NCBI GenBank assembly: GCA_030770535.1
Contig: JASVEC010000007.1
Coordinates: 372,001 to 436,000, forward strand
Direction of reading: 5' to 3'
Source: Batkoa obscura
Taxonomy: Eukaryota; Entomophthoromycota; Entomophthoromycetes; Entomophthorales; Batkoaceae
DNA length: 64,000 bases
Shown: positions 59,304-64,000 of the stretch, one piece after another
Layout: each line of letters opens with the position of its first letter
Position numbering within the stretch: position 1 is the first letter of the stretch
Translations under genes and position numbers: made by a program
Notes under the pieces: generated by a model
Database searches by the model: none
The model's input: the letters and a program-made list of their open reading frames with translations, nothing else
What the model was told of the DNA's origin: nothing

Positions 59304-60435
59304 TTAAGACAAGGTTGAGTCATACAATTTTTTGGTAGAGTTCATAACATCACCATAACGATCTTTGATATGGCTTTTTACAATATTCTGACTTTCTTTT
59401 AAAAAATTTCTACGAGCGTCACTAAAGATGACTAACCTTTTATTAAACTCCTTTCCTTTATGTTCATTAAAAGGCACTTCATCTCCCATAAGGCCTAAAA
59501 TGACATTAGCGGTAGCAGTTAAAACTAGACCAGAATATAGGAGCTTCAAGGCAAAAAGTTATGGGATTTCTCATATAATCTAAAACTTTATTACTATAAA
59601 TCATTTTGGAAGTGTTAGTCAAAAATAAGTTTGTAAGATATTTAGCTAAAATAGCTCCTCGATTACAATCTTTGCTTAGACTATAAAAACAATTACGATT
59701 GTTATCATAATCAAGCCCTTAAAACCCGCAAGAAGGCTTAGTTTCTAATTTTGGAGTTAACTTAAAATATTTGATAAAGTCATACTCCATGGCAGCGGTT
59801 TGTAACACATCATTAGCCAAAAGACAAATTTACTAGTATCTAGCATTTTGTTGTTGAATTGAATTGTTTGAAGCTGCGTATTATATAAATTAGTATTGTT
59901 TAAAGTTTTATTGACTATATTCTCCGTTTTAATTTGAAATATTTGATGATAATTTTGGTTATCTAGATGGAAATTATCTACAGGGACAATAACAGATCTT
60001 AGACCCTGTCTTAGATCCACAGAAATATAGTTCAAACTTTTAAAGTTGGAAGTCACATATAAACATTCTTCTATCTTTATTCATAGAAGTGAGCTAGCTC
60101 CATGATGTCCAAATTTCCTATTTTATAGATTGAATCCATAGTCTTTATACGAAAGTTATCAGCGCAATATTGACAGTATGTTGCACAACATAATCCAGAG
60201 TCATGAAAGCAGCTCTTTCGATAGTACCGCCCCTCTAATTTTCTATCCTTTCCTATTATTTTTAACCAAAGATGTAAAGGATGGCAATTACATTGATATT
60301 TTGATGTTATGTCAACTTCAAATCATACTAAGCCATCTTTAACTCTATAATATTTCTTATCCAAGTGAATCAACCCAAGAGGGTCCCAGCCTAAAGTAGT
60401 AGTAGTAAAAAAATATAAGCAATAAAGCAAAACAT
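59304..60435 (-). pseudogene. Unrecognised secreted cysteine-containing family, copy C (heavily decayed)
   Basis: Third and most diverged copy of the family seen at 13854 and 23755, on the opposite strand. Recognisable blocks are the leader region followed by a DPLGL-like stretch, the LNYISVDLRQGLRSVIVPV block with LNNTNLYN, and the C-terminal LVLTATANVILGLMGDE with the Lys-rich end. It has several breaks, more than copy A, and is treated as a fossil. Its upstream part shows only weak likeness to those of copies A and B, so it split off earlier. Confidence 0.62.
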
Positions 60436-61166
60436 TAAATTTTTTTAAATATTACTTTTTTATCTTTGTATAGATAGTCTCTTCTGATACTTTAGATACT
60501 GGATACAAAGCTAAAGTTTTATTATAATAAACAACTCACACTTAATGATTTAAGCTAACAATCAATATGAAACAGCAAAGGAGAAACAATAGATCGAATT
60601 CTTTTCAAGTTCTAACGTTTATATATGAACATAAGGATACTAATAGAAGTAACTAGAGTGTCTAAAAACTATATCTAATCTAATAAGGTTGTCATTTCTA
60701 TGAACTTCATTTAACTTTAAGATCCTATTAAAGTTTTTATAACTAGCTTCAAAATAAGACTGATAAAAACTCAAAGCAAATCTGACTGAGTTCGAAGATG
60801 TAAGAATAATTGAAGCCAAAGCTCTATAGATCTTTACGCAAGCTCAAATTGATGTAAAAATAACATTAAAAATGTATCAAAAATTTTGCTTTAATTTCTA
60901 TTAAAGTGAGTAATGAAATTGAAAGTAACACTTTACATTTTGTATTTCATTTTGAATAATGATATAATAGATAAAAAATAAACAAAATTGATATTGAGCA
61001 CATATTTCACAACAGACTAGTGCTATTTTGATATAGTCTTTTGAAATTTAAGCTTTTAAACCAAACTTTAGTTTCAACTTTTAAATTAAATAGTGGCAAG
61101 ATTATGTAAATAGTTTTTAATTTTTACATTAACCTGAGCTTTTGTCATGTTTGTTTCAAGGTTGGA

Positions 61167-61269
61167 TATGGTGATGTTTTCTTTATTCCATTATTTTTCC
61201 ATTTTTTAAGCGTTATTTAAGTGGAAAGATTGTTAGTAAAACTCTCAAATAATAAAATACATCCCCATA
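61167..61269 (-). mobile_element. Short TIR element (MITE-like), copy 21
   Basis: TATGGTGATG at the left, ACATCCCCATA at the right, core TAAGTGGAAAGATTGTTAGT; reverse orientation. Confidence 0.8.
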
Positions 61270-62499
61270 TATTTCTCATCTTTTTAATTTTTTTAAACTA
61301 ATCAATTATTTGACTTGATGTTAAATTACTCATCACTTCAGCTCTAATTGGCACTCATTTGCCATTACTTGGTAATGCCCCACTTATTGTACTTATCATG
61401 TTAAAGTAACACCACTTATTATATTTCCGTTAGGTAAGTATTATTAAAACATGCGATATATCATAAAATAATGCTTATTTATTATATAGCTGCTATTTAT
61501 ATAAAACTGATTTATAAAGTCCAAATGCCTAATATAGACATATATTATTTAATTTGTAGTACATTATTCATTCATTTATCTAATCAAAATTTATAAAAAT
61601 GTAATTTACATGCAATATGTTTTTCAAAGCAATGTATTGGCTAAAGGCTACATACGATAAATTTAAAAAACCAAATCAAATTTAATTTGAAGAATAAGGC
61701 TTGGAAACATTATATTTACAAGAAATAAAACTTCAATTACGAATTCATAAATAGAATTGTTAAAGATGTCTTAAAACAAGTTGTTTGAAATAAAGGATAT
61801 CACTATAAGTGAGTAGTTCTAGAATGGCTGCTTTAAATTGACATGCTCATATACTAATAATTTTCCATAAAATTTGTCCATGTTTAACTTCTACAGCTTT
61901 CGCACTTTATCCATCACATTCACTGTCCTTTTTAAGTATAAGGACTCCTCAAAATAACAGTATATTCTGCTATAGATTAGACTTCCTTTTTTTTTATTAT
62001 AATGCTGAATAAAAACTACGGGATTTAGTCATAATTTAAGAAAAATGTCACATCTATAAAGCGTCATAATCTATGTCCTTTCTTTTTTGTAATGTTATAT
62101 ATGATTATTAATTACTAATTGCTTAATTGATGTTACTAATTTATAGTTGAGTTAAAATAACATAACTATGTTCGTAGTTTTCATAAGATTGCAGAAGTAT
62201 ATATATATTGTGTTTGAAAATTTGATGAGTTTTTTGAAATATTAAGTAAAATAAAGTTTTAAAGTAAAGTAGCTGTTTAAAGATACTTTTATTCTGCTAA
62301 ATTAAGTAAATAAAAAAATCGATATATATAGAATTTCAAACTTAACTTTTAATATTAGGTATCATTAATAGCACTTTTGTAAGGTATGAAACAATATTTG
62401 AAAATCAAACCGTTTATATCTCAATCTTCCCCTCAATTTCCAAGGTCTCAACCTTGAAAATAATTAAATACTCTATTGTTTTATTAAATATTTTTCAGA

Positions 62500-63420
62500 A
62501 GTTTCAATGGCTTTTTCCAGCCATAAACTTCTTTAAATCTTTCATGTATTTAGCCTTTTTTCCTCATTTTCAAGCATTGCTAATTGTGCATATACAAGCT
62601 CCACTTGTTTTAAATAAAAATCATGAATAGTATATATGTGAATACGTTGGTATTCCAATATGATGAGCTATGGTTTTAAAAAATTCTTCGATCGCTTTTT
62701 GTACAGCAATATAGGCAATTAAGTTGATTCATGCAGGTTGCAAAGTAGATCTTGTCAGATAGTTAATTTGATTTTGTCTAATCAAATAATTTAAAGCTCC
62801 ATAATCATAACATAAAACCTAAGTAGCCCCTCTGATAGGGTCTAATTTACTACCTGTTTGAGTCAACCTAATCATTGGTATTATTATAAATATCTATTTC
62901 AAGCTATCATCTTGGTTGATAGTATCCAAAATTTTAATAAAATTAAAACAAACTTTATTCATAGTACTAGAGCTACCTTTATTTTTCTACTTTAAATGCT
63001 ATGTCAATAATAAACTTGATCCTCTTTCAGTATAATTTACCACCGCGATTAACAACTCTAATCATTACTTTATAACTCTGGTTTTTTTATTTATACCATT
63101 TGCTATCCTTTCAAGCATATTACTAGCTAAATAAGCAACCTTATCTGCTTTTACTTTGGACAATTTATAGTCTTCTTCATTTACAATTATTTCTTGATTA
63201 TTAATATCATATATTGTTGAAGGCTGTTTAAATTTCTATAACTGACTATCACTTTTAGGGTTGTTTCCATTCAAATTTCTGTATTATCCTCTTTTCAATT
63301 CCCTATGCTTAACTTTTTTGCAATTTCTATATCACCCTGCCTTTGAGTCCCATCCAACCATTCAGATTCGAATAAACCTTTATTTGTTATAATGTGTCCT
63401 TTTTTATTACACATATTTTA
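62500..63420 (-). pseudogene. Faint decayed coding region, identity unknown
   Basis: On the minus strand, short open stretches with protein-like composition follow each other across shifting frames: LFESEWLDGTQRQGDIEIAK near 63380, ADKVAYLASNMLERIANG near 63120, TQTGSKLDPIRGAT near 62850, and CYDYGALNYLIRQNQINYL near 62770. Base composition is less AT-biased than in the neighbouring spacer. Stops and frame changes are frequent, so it is not functional. I do not recognise the protein. Confidence 0.3.
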
Positions 63421-64000
63421 ACTCTTATACCTCCCTTTACTGATATTGTTGATAAAACTCGATGATCTGCATTTTTGTTCATAATTCTTATTTCAATGAA
63501 TATTATTATAAGCTAATAGCTTACTCTATGTCGTAAAGTTCAAATGTCTTGCTGTAGTATCAAGTTGATAATTACGATTGTTTAGATAAGTATCATAAAT
63601 AATTTAAAGTACCGTTCACATTAGATCATGATAGTAGAAGCTCATAGTAATTATTAGTACTATTATCTTCAGATTATTGATCTTTTTATTTGGAAGAGGG
63701 AAATCAAATTATTGTTCTTAATTAGTACTTTCTTATAAGTATTGTGATTATTTAAATAGAATCAATATATATACCATAGTATAAAACGATCTGAGACAAT
63801 TACTAAATTCTTAAAAAATGAAGCTTTCTAGTTTTCAATTTGAATACGCGCTCATCGTGACGGGAGTGTGGAATAACAACACTGTTTAATTCCTTTCTCT
63901 TTTTCACTATCGACTAAAACAAGCACTAAAACAAAAAAAGAGGTTGGATTAAAAGACGCTGCTGCTATTAATGCATTATAATTTCTTAATCGAATAGGTA

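Larger units (their letters stand above)
60436..64000. other. Gene-poor end of the window
   Basis: About 3.5 kb of AT-rich DNA with one short TIR element at 61167 and a faint minus-strand coding relic at about 62500-63420. I see no intact gene. The window ends in sequence I cannot assign. Confidence 0.5.

Overview
The window looks like nuclear DNA of an early-diverging fungus. It is strongly AT-rich. It has many 45-60 nt introns with GTAAGT-like donors and TTTAG acceptors, and a housekeeping set typical of filamentous, non-yeast fungi (importin-13, Cdt1, dynactin p22/p24, Sec7/BIG, TAF5, LCB1, Atp23). Secreted trypsins, a rhodopsin-like receptor pair and solo LTRs fit Conidiobolus-like Entomophthoromycotina best. 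That placement is inference; no rRNA or other marker is present. I saw no tRNA gene.

Layout. 0-10 kb: an alpha/beta hydrolase of kynurenine-formamidase type, then a long intron-rich importin-13 gene (-) divergent from CDT1 (+). 10-17.4 kb: acetoacetyl-CoA thiolase, a broken copy of an unrecognised secreted-protein family, and LCB1, which runs tail to tail into a trypsin. 18-28 kb: accessory DNA with a broken siderophore-type MFS transporter, a second copy of the secreted family, and three solo LTRs, two of which form a large head-to-head palindrome. 28-36 kb: two paralogous seven-helix receptors with a Kelch pseudogene, ATP23 and a dynactin p22/p24 gene between them. 36-45 kb: SEC7 and TAF5, tail to tail. 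46-55 kb: a GDSL-fold protein that lacks its catalytic residues, a trypsin-like protease with an altered S1 pocket, a membrane-anchored Kelch protein and a cytochrome P450. 55-60.5 kb: a cluster of small secreted cysteine-rich peptide genes (two identical coding sequences facing apart, plus a relic) and a third copy of the secreted family. 60.5-64 kb: gene-poor, with one faint coding relic.

The commonest repeat is a family of about 21 short (~103 bp) elements with TGGGGATG/CATCCCCA ends next to TA dinucleotides, most like a Tc1/mariner-type MITE. They lie only between genes and cluster in the accessory parts. No clear copy occurs between about 26.9 and 46.0 kb. Gene functions fall into two sets: conserved cell biology (nuclear import, replication licensing, sphingolipid and mevalonate synthesis, Arf activation, TFIID, dynactin, mitochondrial protein processing) and a fast-turnover secreted or sensory set (proteases, cysteine-rich peptides, receptors, Kelch, P450) with many duplicated and broken members. 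The most notable signals are the pair of cysteine-rich peptide genes whose identity runs almost exactly from start codon to stop codon, and the GDSL-fold pseudoenzyme.
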